Assembly: GCA_963813355.1 (NCBI GenBank)
Contig: CAWEYS010000030.1
Location: 1 to 64,000 of the forward strand
Length of the DNA stretch: 64,000 bases
Origin: DATAGF01 sp963813355
Lineage (GTDB): Bacteria > Actinomycetota > Thermoleophilia > Miltoncostaeales > Miltoncostaeaceae
Direction of reading: 5' to 3'
Shown here: piece by piece, positions 1 to 8,640 of the stretch
Layout: the number at the start of each line of letters is the position of its first letter
How positions within the stretch are numbered: position 1 is the stretch's first letter
The notes under the pieces: model-generated
What the model was told of the DNA's origin: nothing
Seen by the model: the letters and a program-made list of their open reading frames with translations, nothing else
Database searches by the model: none
Program-made: the position numbers and the translations under genes

Positions 1-136
1 GCAGGACGGCGTCAACCGAGGGGAGCGCGCGGCGGGGATCGGCCATGCCGGCCGAGTATCCCCGATCGCGGCTCCCGGGGCTGGCGCCCACGGTGTGGGA
101 GTAGGAAGTGGCTGTCCCCGGACCAGGAGAACTGAG

Positions 137-921
137 ATGGCACGCACCGCCCCTGTCCGCCCGATCATCGACGACCGCCTCCAGGAGATGCTCGGCCTGA
201 TCGCCGACGCCGACAGCGTCGAGCTGAAGCTCACGGTCCCCGAGTCCAACCAGCGCTCCGCGGACCGCTCGCTCGGGATGGACCCGCTCGAGGCGCAGAT
301 CCGGCAGGTCTTCTTCTTCGACACGCCCGACCTGGCCCTCGACAAGGCCGGCGTGGTCGCCCGCGCCCGCCGCGTCCAGGCGCAGGGGCGACGACACGGT
401 GGTCAAGCTCCGCCCCGTCGTGCCCGCACGAGCTGCCCGAGGCGCTGCGCTCGTCGCCCAACTTCGGGGTCGAGGTCAACGCGATGCCCGGAGGGCTTCG
501 TCTGCTCCGGGTCGCTGAAGGCGGCGCTCGGGACGGGCGACGCGGTGAAGGCCGCCGTGGCGGGGGATCGTCCGCTGCGCAAGCTGTTCACCAAGGAGCA
601 GCGCGCCATGTTCGACGAGCACGCGCCCGCCGGGGTCGCGTTCTCGGACCTCGTGGTGCTGGGCCGATCCCCGTGATGAAGCTGAAGCTGTCGCCGAAGG
701 AGTTCGGCCGGAAGCTGGTGGCCGAGCTCTGGCTCTACCCCGACGGCACCCGCATCCTCGAGTTGTCAACCAAGTGCGCGCCGGACGAAGCGCTGCGCGT
801 GGCGATGGAGGCGAGGGCGTTCCTGGCGGAGCGCGACATCGATCTCAGCGGCAGGCAGCAGACCAAGACCCGCACCGCGCTGAACTTCTTCTCCAAGGAG
901 ATCAGGGCCGCGAGCGCCTAG
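137..921 (+). CDS. CYTH-domain protein, frameshifted
   Basis: About 260 residues once four or so one-base shifts are bridged (near 388, 425, 488 and 668). The reconstructed protein has an early VELKLTVP strand (an ExExK-like CYTH signature with one acidic position altered), then RQVFFFDTPDLAL, VVKLRPVV, RKLFTKEQ, AELWLYPDG and QQTKTRT. This is the order of strands expected of CYTH (CyaB/thiamine-triphosphatase-like) tunnel proteins, which bind triphosphorylated or polyphosphate substrates through metal. The ATG at 137 has AGGAGA upstream and is preferred over the in-frame start at 95. The stop overlaps the stop region of the convergent methyltransferase by 20 bp. The substrate cannot be told from the sequence. 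The shifts lie in G/C runs and may be sequencing errors. Confidence 0.6.
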
Positions 922-1651
922 CGGTCACCGGCGTGACGCCGGGCCGCAGCACCAGCACCTCGTCGCCCCCGCGCTGGAACTCGTAGTCCACGCGCCGCAC
1001 CTCGCTGTCGACCCCGTCGGCGGCGAGGCGCCGGCGCAGGACGTCGAGCGCCGGGTGGCGGACGTAGGCCGTGTCGATGAGCGGGAAGACGCGCACCTCC
1101 TCGCGCGCCACGCGGAGCAGCTCGCGGAGGGCACGCTCGTGGCCCTCCTCGTCGAGGTGGTCCGGGTACGCGAAGAGCAGGTACGCCGACAGGACGAGGC
1201 GGAACGCCCCATCGTCGAAGGGCAGGCCCGGGAGCGCGGCGACCACGTACCGGGGGTCGGGGCCCCGGAAGTCGCGCGCGAACTCCTCGAGGGCCGCGCC
1301 GCGGCGGCGGCGCAGGTCGTCCAGGGAGGAGAAGAACGTCCAGACGTAGGACTCCTCGTTCTCGCCCAGGTAGCGGATTCCGTGCTCGAGGCCGGCCCGG
1401 ACCTGCGCCACGATCTCGGCGGGCGGCAGGGCGTAGGCCGGGTCGGCGCTCACGGCCCGCCCGCCGCGCGCGCGCACCGCCGCGCCGAACGGCCCGGCCC
1501 CGCCGGGGCAGTCGAGCACCGGCCCGGCGAGCACCTCGGCCTCCGTCAGCCCGAACATCGCCAGGTACTCGTCGTAGGGACGGCTGCTGACGATGATCTC
1601 GCCGATCCCGCGCGGGCCGTCGCCGCCCGCCCCGGCGGTGTGTTCGCTCAC
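902..1651 (-). CDS. class I SAM-dependent methyltransferase-like protein
   Basis: 249 residues, GTG start. The glycine-rich segment LDCPGGAGPFGA (about residues 46-57) is the SAM-binding motif I. SADPAY supplies the acidic residue after strand 2. LPFDDGAFRLVLSAYLLF matches the motif II/III region, and an RVFPLID strand follows. These are features of Rossmann-fold class I methyltransferases. No substrate-specific motif is recognisable. The start is supported by a TAGCCT -10 element six bases upstream, so the mRNA is probably leaderless. It is convergent with the CYTH gene and divergent from the CapA gene. It is intact, in contrast with its broken neighbours. Confidence 0.7.
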   Translation of the reverse strand: MSEHTAGAGGDGPRGIGEIIVSSRPYDEYLAMFGLTEAEVLAGPVLDCPGGAGPFGAAVRARGGRAVSADPAYALPPAEIVAQVRAGLEHGIRYLGENEESYVWTFFSSLDDLRRRRGAALEEFARDFRGPDPRYVVAALPGLPFDDGAFRLVLSAYLLFAYPDHLDEEGHERALRELLRVAREEVRVFPLIDTAYVRHPALDVLRRRLAADGVDSEVRRVDYEFQRGGDEVLVLRPGVTPVTARRSRP

Positions 1652-1657
1652 CGCGCG

Positions 1658-1663
1658 AGGCTA
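1658..1663 (-). promoter_or_regulatory. -10 element (TAGCCT), leaderless type
   Basis: TAGCCT on the minus strand is followed by six bases and then the GTG of the methyltransferase. Transcription would begin at or next to the start codon. The same layout recurs across the window. Confidence 0.5.
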
Positions 1664-1734
1664 CCCCGAGCGCCGGCTGGGCGCGCGCCACAAGGTGATC
1701 GGCGTCGCGAGTCGAACGGCGGGGACAGAGACCG

Positions 1735-3381
1735 ATGGCCAGGGACGCACACCGGCGGGTCGCATGGCCCGTCGTCATCCTCTGCGCGGGTGCCCTGCTG
1801 TGGCTCCCCGGCTGCGGCGGGCGGTCGGGGGCGAGCCCGGTCGCGGGGGAGACCTCCGGGACGCCCGTGTGGCTGGCGCCGGGTGTGCCCGCCGTCGTGC
1901 GGCACGCGGTCACCAGGTCGGTCGCGGCCAGCCCGGAGCTGGTCCTCGCCCGGTCGCGTGACGAGGCCCAGATCCGAGTGGCGCCGCGGCCGGGTCGCGG
2001 CCGGGCGCGGCCGCTCGCCCGGGTCGTGTTCGCGCCCGTCGTGCCCTTCCCGACGGTCGCCGACGACGTCCCCTGGACCGCCATCCGGCGCTTCTGGCGC
2101 GGCGACGGACGGGGCCTCGCCGCACTGACCGACGACGGATCGGTGCCGACCCTGTACCTCACCGCCGCCACGCGGGCCGCGCTCGAGAGCCGGCTGGGCC
2201 GGCCGGCGCGGACGGCGGCCATCCGGATGGTCGCGGCGGACCGGCTCGTGGACGCCGCCTGGGCCGCGCGGCCGGCCGCCTGGTCCATCGTGCCGTTCGA
2301 CGGGCTGCGGCCGCGCTGGAAGGCCCTGAGCGTGGACGGGCGGAGCGTCCTCGACCGCAGCCTCCGCCTCACGAGGTACCCGCTTGTCGTGAGCGTGGGC
2401 GCGGAGGGTCCGGCCGCCCAGGTGGCAGCACTCCGCCGCGCCGTCGCCGGCGGCGGGGTGCTCACCAACCGCGACACGGCGCGGATGACGACCCTCATGA
2501 TGACGGGCGTCACCGCGCTCAGCCGCACCATCGCCGCGCGGATGGAGGCGCGCGGCGTCACGTATCCGGCAGCGGAGATACGCGACGTCCTGCGGAACAA
2601 CGACCTGCTGCACATCAGCAACGAGGTGTCGTTCACCGACGAGTGCCCCGGCCCTCAGCCCGGCACGCGCTTCTGCTCGGACCCGAGCTACATCGACCTC
2701 CTGCGCGACGTCGGCACCGACATCGTCGAGCTGTCGGGCAACCACAACCTCGACTGGGGCCCGGAGGCGGCGCGGCGGACGCTGCGGATGTACAAAGCGC
2801 GGGGATGGAGGTGGTTCGCCGGCGGCATCGACCACGTCCAGGCGCACCGCCCCCTGACCATCACCCGCAACGGCAACAGGCTGGCCTTCCTGGGGTGCAA
2901 TCCCGTGGGCGCCTCATACGCGTGGGCGGATGCGGGCCACCCCGGCTCGGCGACCTGCGACCTTCCTGCCATGGAGCGGCAGATCCGCGATCTGCGGGCC
3001 CGCGGCTACCTCCCGATCACGACCTTCCAGCACTGGGAGACGTACCAGTACTCACCGACCGCCGGGCAGGTCGAGGACTTCGGGGCGATGTCGCGGGCGG
3101 GGGCGGCGATCGTGAGCGGCAGCCAGGCCCACCACCCCCAGGGCTTCAGCTTCGACGGGGGCGGTTTCGTGCACTACGGCCTGGGCAACCTGTTCTTCGA
3201 CCAGATGCAGACCCTCGGCACGCGGCAGGAGATCGTGGACCAGCACGTCTTCTACAAGGGGAAGCACCTGTCAACGCGGCTCTTCACCTTCCTGCTCATG
3301 GACTACGCCCAGCCCCGCCCGATGACGCCGGCGGAGCGGCGGCAGCTGCTCACGTCGGTGTTCGGCGCGAGCCGCTGGTAG
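1735..3381 (+). CDS. CapA-like (PGA_cap) surface-polymer lipoprotein
   Basis: 548 residues. The N-terminus has Arg residues, a hydrophobic stretch and an LPGC lipobox with Cys27, predicting an exported lipoprotein. Residues about 25-280 resemble no family I can name. From about residue 285 the chain follows the calcineurin-like CapA/PGA_cap fold: LLHISNEVSFTD, then ELSGNHNLDWG near 332 (metal-binding His/Asn), ITTFQHWETYQY near 425, and GSQAHHPQGF near 462. CapA proteins help make or anchor poly-gamma-glutamate and related surface polymers. The M23 gene follows 35 bp downstream. A second copy of its last ~40 codons survives as a remnant at 13366-13495. The family call is firm; the polymer is unknown. 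Confidence 0.8.
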   Translation: MARDAHRRVAWPVVILCAGALLWLPGCGGRSGASPVAGETSGTPVWLAPGVPAVVRHAVTRSVAASPELVLARSRDEAQIRVAPRPGRGRARPLARVVFAPVVPFPTVADDVPWTAIRRFWRGDGRGLAALTDDGSVPTLYLTAATRAALESRLGRPARTAAIRMVAADRLVDAAWAARPAAWSIVPFDGLRPRWKALSVDGRSVLDRSLRLTRYPLVVSVGAEGPAAQVAALRRAVAGGGVLTNRDTARMTTLMMTGVTALSRTIAARMEARGVTYPAAEIRDVLRNNDLLHISNEVSFTDECPGPQPGTRFCSDPSYIDLLRDVGTDIVELSGNHNLDWGPEAARRTLRMYKARGWRWFAGGIDHVQAHRPLTITRNGNRLAFLGCNPVGASYAWADAGHPGSATCDLPAMERQIRDLRARGYLPITTFQHWETYQYSPTAGQVEDFGAMSRAGAAIVSGSQAHHPQGFSFDGGGFVHYGLGNLFFDQMQTLGTRQEIVDQHVFYKGKHLSTRLFTFLLMDYAQPRPMTPAERRQLLTSVFGASRW

Positions 3382-3416
3382 AACCTGCCCGGAGCCCAAG
3401 CGGAAGCGAGAAGACG

Positions 3417-4250
3417 ATGGCGCTCGTCCCCGTCACCCACCAGTCCTGGCTCTTCAGCCCGCCGCTGGAGCTGCCCCTGGAGCCGCGCCTCGAGAACGGG
3501 CGCTTCGACTCGCTGCGGCCCAAGCCTCTCCCGGGCGTGCCGCGGTGCGTCACGACCCAGGTCATCGACGCCGACGATCCGCAGAACCCCACGGATCGCG
3601 AGGTCCATTTCGCCAACGGCCTGCACCAGGCCGTCAACCTCGGCTCGGTCGCGGGAAACTGCGTCCACGCGGCCTACAGCGGGCGCGTCGTGAAGGTCGA
3701 GACCCAGCCGGGCGGCCGCACGGCCAACGTCAGCATCGATCATCACCCCCGGGGGCTCGGGTTCGTCACCAACTACAACCACCTCGACGAGGTGCGGGTC
3801 GGCGAGGGCGACTTCGTGCGCAAGGGCGAGCCGATCGCGCAGGTGTCGGCCGAGCCGGACAGCCCCCACCTGCACTTCGAGCTGTGGGCGGTCATCGACC
3901 GGAAGGACCCCGGCCGCGACGCGCCGGGCGACAGCGACATGGTGCCGATCGACCCGACCCGGGCCCTCTACGCATGGGAGCGCCGGCTCGTGGCCGACGA
4001 GCCCCTCCCCGGCCCGCAGGTCCCCATCGCGGTGGGAGTGTCGCGCCTGAACACCATCCACTTCTTCTTCGCGCGGCTCGAGGACGACGTCACGCTGCAC
4101 GTGCCGATGTACGAGCCGATGACGGATGACGAGCGACTGCTGATCGGATTGCTCCGCCAGGCCCACCGGCGCCGCGACGCCCTCGACCTGTCCTTCCGCC
4201 ACTCGGCGTTCTGGGGGCTCGACGTGGCGACGCAGGCGGAGCTGGCGTAG
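3417..4250 (+). CDS. M23-like (LytM) domain protein with altered zinc ligand
   Basis: 277 residues, ATG chosen at 3417. The central region (about residues 60-165) has the M23 order: GLHQAVNLG, GRVVKVE, NYNHLDEVRVGEGDFVRKGE, and PHLHFELW near 150. The family normally has HxxxD for the first zinc pair; here it is HxxxN (H-Q-A-V-N), while the later HxH is kept. The fold is therefore clear but full metallopeptidase activity is doubtful. No signal peptide is seen, unusual for a cell-wall hydrolase. The C-terminal ~100 residues match nothing I know. It directly follows the CapA-like gene in the same orientation, so a role in envelope assembly is likely by context. Confidence 0.65.
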   Translation: MALVPVTHQSWLFSPPLELPLEPRLENGRFDSLRPKPLPGVPRCVTTQVIDADDPQNPTDREVHFANGLHQAVNLGSVAGNCVHAAYSGRVVKVETQPGGRTANVSIDHHPRGLGFVTNYNHLDEVRVGEGDFVRKGEPIAQVSAEPDSPHLHFELWAVIDRKDPGRDAPGDSDMVPIDPTRALYAWERRLVADEPLPGPQVPIAVGVSRLNTIHFFFARLEDDVTLHVPMYEPMTDDERLLIGLLRQAHRRRDALDLSFRHSAFWGLDVATQAELA

Positions 4251-4362
4251 CCCGCCTGCGGCGCCGCGCTGTGGCCCTTCCGACCCGCCGCGGCCTATTC
4301 GTTCGACCAGGTGGCCTTCGACCGGAGCGGGGTTGGGGCGGCGCGGCTCGTGAGGGAATGTG

Positions 4363-5934
4363 ATGGGTCATGAGCGGGCACCGAGCGGACCCCTCGATCG
4401 GCGCCGGACGGGGGGTGGCCGCGACGCGCTCGAGGGCCCGGGCACCGCCGGGGCCGACCGGCCGTGGCGCCTCGCCGATCCTCTTATGAGGGGCGCCTAC
4501 AGCCTGATGGCGAGCACGGTCGTCACCTCGGTGCTCGGCGTGGCGTTCTGGATCGTCGCCGCGCGGCTCTATCCGGCCTCGGAGGTGGGCCGCGACAGCG
4601 CCCTGATCGCGGCGATGATGGCGCTCTCGGGGATCTGCCAGCTGAACGCCGCCAACGCTATTCCGCGATTCCTACCGCAGGTCCGCGACCCCGCCCGGAC
4701 CCTCCGGCTGGCGTACCTCGCGAGCGCCGGCGCCGCGCTGGTCCTTGCGCTGCTCTTCGTGCTGATCGTCCCGCGGATCGTCAACGAGCTGGAGGCCGTG
4801 GGCGAGGAGCCGGCCCTCGCCGCCGGCTTCGTCATCGCGACCGTCCTCTGGGGGGCCTTCAGCATCCAGGACGCCGCCCTGACCGCGCTCCGCCGCGCGT
4901 CGTGGGTCCCTGTGGAGAACGCGGCCTACGGAGTGCTGAAGCTCGCCGCGCTCCCCCTCCTGGTGGCGGCGGGAGCGGGCTACGGCATCTTCCAGAGCTG
5001 GGTGCTCCCCACGATCGTCTTGATCGTTCCGGTGACCGTGCTCCTGTTCCGATCCGCGATCCCCGCCCACCTGGCCGAGCACGCCGCCGTCGGCACGGCC
5101 CTCCGCCGCTCCGGCGTCCTGCGGTTCCTGGTGCAGGACTACGGGGCCTCGACCGTGGCCTTCGTCGCCACCGCCGCGCTGCCCCTGCTCGTGCTCGCGC
5201 TGCTGGGCAGCCGGGAGGCCGCCTACTTCGCCATCGCCTACGTCCTCGTCCGCACGCTCGACCTGCTGGCGACGAACGCGGGCACCTCCGTGACCGTCGA
5301 GAGCGCCTTCGACGAGGAGCGGTTGCACGCCGACGCCCGCCGGGTCGTCGGGCGCCTCCTGCCGTTCATGCTCGGGACCGCGGCGGCGGTCGTCGTCGCG
5401 GCGCCCCTCGTGCTCCTGCCCTTCGGCGCCGAGTACGCGCGGGAAGGGGCGACTCTGCTGCGGCTCCTCGGCGCCGCGGTCGTCTTCCGCTGCGCCATCG
5501 TCCTGTTCCGGGTCATCTGCCGCGCCCGCCGGCGCGGCGGAGCGCTCCTCGCCCTCGATGGGTGCCTCAGCGTGCTCGTGCTGGGGCTCACCGTGGCGCT
5601 CGCGCCGGCGTTCGGCCTGACCGGCGTCGGGGTCGCATGGCTCGTGGCGAACGCCGCCGCCGCCGCGGTGGTCCTCCCCGGGCTGGTCGCGTTCATGCGG
5701 CACGGCGACGCCTCGGACGGTCCGGCGGCTCGCGGCCCCGGCCGCCGCGACTGGCGGCTCGGACAGTGTCGGGCTGGCCTTCTGGGCGGCGCGCCCACGG
5801 GGGCACCCTGGCACCCTGAATCCGCTCGGCGCCAGCGAGGAAGGCTGCTGTGCGCGGCGCTTCAGGGCAAGGACCTTGGCGCCGATTCCCTTCATCAGGA
5901 GAGGGCACGTGAGCGCAATGCCGGAACCGAATAA
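4363..5934 (+). CDS. Wzx-like oligosaccharide flippase
   Basis: Start ATG at 4363, directly after an in-frame GTG at 4360, with GAGGGA upstream. After a ~45-residue cytoplasmic lead there are about twelve hydrophobic helices, beginning SLMASTVVTSVLGVAFWIV and ending near residue 445. This is the length and spacing of the MATE/PST polysaccharide flippases that move lipid-linked sugar units across the membrane. Motifs such as GRDSALIAAMMALSG and NAIPRFLP fit the family. The last ~75 residues are Arg/Gly/Pro-rich and look like out-of-frame readthrough; a one-base shift near 5720-5760 may hide the true stop. It lies upstream of glycosyltransferases, as expected of an exopolysaccharide locus. Confidence 0.75.
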   Translation: MGHERAPSGPLDRRRTGGGRDALEGPGTAGADRPWRLADPLMRGAYSLMASTVVTSVLGVAFWIVAARLYPASEVGRDSALIAAMMALSGICQLNAANAIPRFLPQVRDPARTLRLAYLASAGAALVLALLFVLIVPRIVNELEAVGEEPALAAGFVIATVLWGAFSIQDAALTALRRASWVPVENAAYGVLKLAALPLLVAAGAGYGIFQSWVLPTIVLIVPVTVLLFRSAIPAHLAEHAAVGTALRRSGVLRFLVQDYGASTVAFVATAALPLLVLALLGSREAAYFAIAYVLVRTLDLLATNAGTSVTVESAFDEERLHADARRVVGRLLPFMLGTAAAVVVAAPLVLLPFGAEYAREGATLLRLLGAAVVFRCAIVLFRVICRARRRGGALLALDGCLSVLVLGLTVALAPAFGLTGVGVAWLVANAAAAAVVLPGLVAFMRHGDASDGPAARGPGRRDWRLGQCRAGLLGGAPTGAPWHPESARRQRGRLLCAALQGKDLGADSLHQERARERNAGTE

Positions 5935-5970
5935 CAACGGGAAGGACGATCGAGCCTTGCGATCCTTGTC

Positions 5971-7367
5971 GTGATCCACGAACTGAACCACCTCGGCGGC
6001 AGCCAGCGAAACGCCGTTCACCTCGCCTGCGGGCGTCCGCATCTCGGTCACGACGTCGTCGCGGCCGGGCCCGACGGGCCGCTGATCGAGGTCCGGCGGG
6101 AGCGGGGCGTGCCGCTCCGCATCCTGGATGTTGACCTCCCGGACGGGCCGCTCGTGGGCGCTTTGCCGGGCTGCCGGCGCCTGCTGAACCTGACGCGGTC
6201 GATCAGTCCCGACCTGGTGCACAGCTACGAGCTGACGCCCTCGCTGCTCACGTTCCTGGGCGCGCACCGCATGGACGGGACGCCGATGACGATGACGATC
6301 AACAGCATGTCGGTGCCGGACTTCATGCCGGGGTCGGTCCCGCTGCAGGTGTGCTCGCCGCTGATCGCCTCGGAGACCCGTGCGCGCACCGGCTCGGTCG
6401 GCGTCCTCGAGATCCCGACCGACACCCGTGAGCAGTACCCCGGCTACCCGGGCGGCCAGGAGTTCCGCCGCTCCCTCGGGATCGCGCCGGACGAGCTCGC
6501 GGTGGTGGTGGTAAGCCGCTTCGCCGCCGCGCTCAAGCAGGAGGGCCTCGAGACGGCCATCCGCGCGGCGGGGCGCCTGGCCGGGCGCCACCGCATGCGG
6601 CTGGTGCTGGTGGGCGACGGACCGGCGATGGACGATCTGCGCGCGCTCGCCGACTCCGTCAACGCAGTGCTCGGCCGGGACGTCGTGCTGCTGACGGGCG
6701 CGCTGGCTCGACCGCCCGCTCGGCCTACGCGGCGGCTGACATCGCGCTCGGCATGGGCGGGTCGCTGCTGCGCGCCATGGCGTTCGGCAAGCCCTGCATC
6801 GTGCAGGGCGAGCACGGCTACTTCGAGATGCTCGACCCGACCACGGCCCGGGCGTTCCGGTGGCGGGGCTTCTACGGCATCGGCGCGGGCGGCACGGGCG
6901 AGGACCGCCTGGTCGACCTTCTCGATCGGCTGCTCGGGGACCCGGCCATGCGCTGCGAGCAGGCGAGCTTCGCCCTCGACCTGGTCCGCCGCCATTACGG
7001 CCTGGAGAAGGCCGTCGAGCAGCAGATGGCCTGGTACCGCCGCGTCCTGGCGGAGCACGTCGCGGCCGACGCCCGCGAGATGGCGCGCACCGTCGCGCTG
7101 GTGGGCGCGTGGTTCGCTGGCCGGGCCCTGCGACGCACGCAGGGCAAGGCGAAGACAGACTTCTTCAACAGCACCGAGCACATCGCGGCGGGCATCCGAG
7201 GACCGGTGCCGACGACGTTCGATCCGGACCTTCCCGACGACCGCGTGCCGGGCGAGGGCCCGTATCGCGGCGACGCAGGGGAGACGCGAGCGACGAGGGG
7301 TGCATCCGTGGCGAGCCTTGCCACCGCGCTGGCCTCGTGGGGGCCCATCGGAGGCGTCGGATGGTAA
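5971..7367 (+). CDS. GT4-type glycosyltransferase, frameshifted
   Basis: Two frames join near 6705-6720 to give about 465 residues. The N-terminus HELNHLGGSQRNAVHLA is the GT-B acceptor-side glycine loop. LVHSYELTPS, VVVVSRFAAALKQEGLETAIRAA and LVLVGDGPAMDDL mark the start of the nucleotide-sugar domain. After the shift, ADIALGMGGSLLRAMAFGKPCIV and EHGYFE carry the donor-binding region; GKPC replaces the more usual GxPV. The GTG at 5971 is the first usable start after the flippase stop, but an in-frame lead (AILVV) suggests the true start is slightly upstream behind an indel. It probably transfers a sugar from an activated nucleotide donor during surface-glycan synthesis. Sugar identity is unknown. 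Confidence 0.7.
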
Positions 7368-7417
7368 CGCGGGCCGCGGAGGGAACAAGGCGCGAGCGAC
7401 TCGACCGGATTGAAGCC

Positions 7418-8559
7418 ATGAAAGGTGACCACGTGCGCCAGAGCCCTCCGACGGGCATCGCGATCATCGGGGCGGGCTACTGGGGCCCCAACCTCGTGCG
7501 CAATGCGCAGCAGACGGCCGGCCTGCGCCTCGAGTACCTGTGCGACCTGGACGTCGGGCGCGCGCGCCGGGTGCTCGGCGACTACTCCACCGTGCGGGTC
7601 TCGGGCTCGCTCGAGGAGGTGCTAGGCGACCCGGCGGTCTGGCCGTCGCGATCGCCACGCCGGTCGGCACCCACTTCGACATCGCGATGCAGGCGCTCGA
7701 GGCTGGGAAGCACGTGCTGGTCGAGAAGCCGCTGGCCTCGACGCTTCGCCGACGGGCGAAGATGCTGGTCGACGTCGGCGGAGCGACGCGGGCGGGTGCT
7801 GATGCGCGACCACACCTACTGCTACACGCCGGCGGTGCGGCACATCCGCGAGCTGATCGCGCGACGGCGAGCTCGGCGAGATCCAGTACGTCGACTCGGT
7901 GCGGATCAACCTCGGCCTCGTCCAGCCGGACGTCGACGTGTTCTGGGACCTCGCGCCGCACGACCTGTCGATCCTCGACTTCATCCTGCCCGACGGCGTG
8001 CGCCCGTCACGGTGGCCGCGCACGGCGCCGACCCGATGGGCGCCGGGCAGCGCCTGCGTCGGCTACCTGTCGCTGCGGCTCTCGAACGGCAGCATCGCCC
8101 ACGTGCACGTGAACTGGCTCTCCCCGACCAAGATCCGCACCATCGTCGGTGGGCGGGGCCCAGCGCACGGTGATCTGGGACGACCTGAACCCGACACAAC
8201 GGCTGTCCGTCCACGACAGGGGGGTGGACAAGGTCGCGGCCAACGCGCTCGACCCCGACACCCGCGGCCGCACGATCGTCTCCTACCGCACCGGCGAGAC
8301 CATCGCGCCGGCGCTGCCGAACCTGGAGGCGCTGCGCTCGGTGATGCTCGAGTTCGCCGCCGCCATCGCCGAGGGCCGGGCGCCGCTCACCGACGGACGC
8401 GCCGGCCTGCGCGTGCTCGCCGTGCTGGAGGCGGCGTCGATGAGCCTGGCGAACGACGGCGTGCCCGTCCCGATCCAGAGCGTGGACGGACCGCCCCTGG
8501 CGGTCGTCGAGGAGCCGATCGAGCCGGCCCTGCGCGGCCGCGGGGAGGTCACGGTATGA
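7418..8559 (+). CDS. Gfo/Idh/MocA-family oxidoreductase, frameshifted
   Basis: The ATG at 7418 begins a Rossmann domain: GIAIIGAGYWGPNLVRN is the NAD(P) fingerprint. Four or more frame changes (near 7640, 7755, 7865, 8020 and 8155) must be bridged. The expected segments then follow in order: VAIATPVGTHFDIAMQALEAGKHVLVEKP (EKP is the family hallmark lysine), RDHTYCYTPAVRHIREL, NLGLVQPDVDVFWDLAPHDLSI (catalytic-type histidine), and a C-terminal AxLEAAxxS region. The family oxidises or reduces sugar nucleotides; in polysaccharide loci it often makes UDP-aminosugar precursors. The shift density here is among the highest in the window and points to poor base accuracy. Confidence 0.7.
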
Positions 8560-8640
8560 GCAGCCATGCCCAGCCGGTCGCCGGCGCGCGGGTCCTCGTC
8601 ACGGGCGGGGCCGGCACCATCGGCTCGACCAGCGTCGACC
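8556..8640 (+). pseudogene. N-terminal stub of an NAD-dependent epimerase/dehydratase
   Basis: ATG at 8556 overlaps the end of the oxidoreductase (ATGA-type overlap). The first ~28 codons read GARVLVTGGAGTIGST, the unmistakable GxxGxxG start of an extended short-chain dehydrogenase (sugar-nucleotide epimerase type). Within a few more codons the sequence passes into what looks like the N-terminus of the next glycosyltransferase (TERELDGPVADL). Some 300 residues of epimerase are missing. Either a deletion fused the two genes or the assembly collapsed here. Confidence 0.55.

Noticed and set aside
5700..5934. A functional C-terminal domain on the flippase
   Set aside because: The ~75 residues are low-complexity and unlike flippase tails; readthrough after an indel is more likely.
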